Source: Pirellulales bacterium
GTDB lineage: Bacteria; Planctomycetota; Planctomycetia; Pirellulales; Lacipirellulaceae
Assembly: GCA_022841705.1 (NCBI GenBank)
Contig: JALHQZ010000001.1
Coordinates: forward strand, 1,860,001 to 1,924,000
Direction of reading: 5' to 3'
DNA: 64,000 nucleotides
Below, one piece after another: positions 63,891 through 64,000 of the stretch. How positions within the stretch are numbered: the stretch's first letter is position 1; the number at the start of each line of letters is the position of its first letter. The position numbers and the translations under genes were made by a program. The notes below the pieces were generated by a model. It did no database searches. It saw only the letters and a list, made by a program, of their open reading frames with translations, and had not been told where the DNA came from.

Positions 63891-64000
63891 ATGATGACCG
63901 AGTTGCAACTACTCCCGAACATCCACTCGCCGCGCGATTTGGATGCGCTCTCGCTGCCGCAGCTTGAAAAGCTGGCCGGCGAGATGCGGGACGTGCTGTG
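63891..64000 (+). CDS. dxs: 1-deoxy-D-xylulose-5-phosphate synthase, 5' end only
   Basis: The first 36 codons: MMTELQLLPNIHSPRDLDAL, then SLPQLEKLAGEMRDVL, match the opening helix of DXS. The enzyme makes DXP for isoprenoids, thiamine and pyridoxal phosphate; ispA (upstream) and pdxA (in this window) use the same branch. Two adjacent ATG codons (63891 and 63894) could start it. The frame runs off the window. Confidence 0.82.
   Translation, partial: MMTELQLLPNIHSPRDLDALSLPQLEKLAGEMRDVL

Overview
This GC-rich window (about 60% by eye) looks like the chromosome of a planctomycete, probably of the Pirellulales. Four things point there: small conserved hypothetical proteins that I recognise from that phylum; planctomycete-style families (DUF1080, DUF1207, DUF1570-like, a DUF4175-like protein with a huge low-complexity insert); essential genes scattered among unrelated ones rather than in long operons; and many short palindromic repeats between genes. 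lpxK, a DUF1207 beta-barrel candidate, lipoproteins and an AsmA-like protein indicate a diderm envelope. I see no tRNA, rRNA, CRISPR array, transposase or prophage. All positions were read by eye; no database search was run.

Layout. 1-8 kb: serine biosynthesis (serA, cut by the window edge, and serC), aconitase, two orphan proteins, and nadB. 8-13.5 kb: the DUF4175-like membrane protein, lpxK and a BON-like protein, followed by a perfect 38-bp palindrome with a parS-like core. 13.9-24 kb: a Gld-type ABC export module (ATPase, permease fused to a GldG-like auxiliary domain, DUF4340 protein, second permease), then two CNNM/DUF21 membrane proteins. 24-31.6 kb: planctomycete hypotheticals, a sugar isomerase/epimerase, a HEXXH peptidase-like protein, a fused cobA-hemD, and leuA. 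31.7-40 kb: DUF1080, proC, secreted and lipoproteins, holA. 40-48 kb: clpX, DUF1207, an aminotransferase, an EamA transporter, DUF2007-like and DUF1801 proteins, a lower-GC orphan and a DUF1801 pseudogene. 48-54 kb: a three-gene operon of exported proteins, a membrane-anchored protein and pdxA. 54.5-64 kb: small conserved proteins, a 1065-residue AsmA-like protein, then dapF, a DUF374 acyltransferase, xseA, xseB, ispA and the start of dxs.

The strongest find is a complete transcription attenuator in front of leuA on the minus strand (31706-31862). It has a promoter, a 17-codon leader peptide with 7 leucines (four in a row), a terminator hairpin followed by six U, and an antiterminator formed by pairing the leader's stop-codon region with the 5' arm of the terminator. 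Together with the C-terminal regulatory domain of LeuA, this predicts leucine control at both the transcript and the enzyme level.

The genes are mostly housekeeping: amino acids (serA, serC, proC, leuA, dapF), cofactors and isoprenoids (nadB, pdxA, cobA-hemD, ispA, dxs), DNA replication and repair (holA, xseAB), proteolysis (clpX) and the envelope. Accessory-looking stretches are 5.4-6.3 kb and 46.7-48.2 kb. Several families of inverted repeats sit at gene boundaries throughout.
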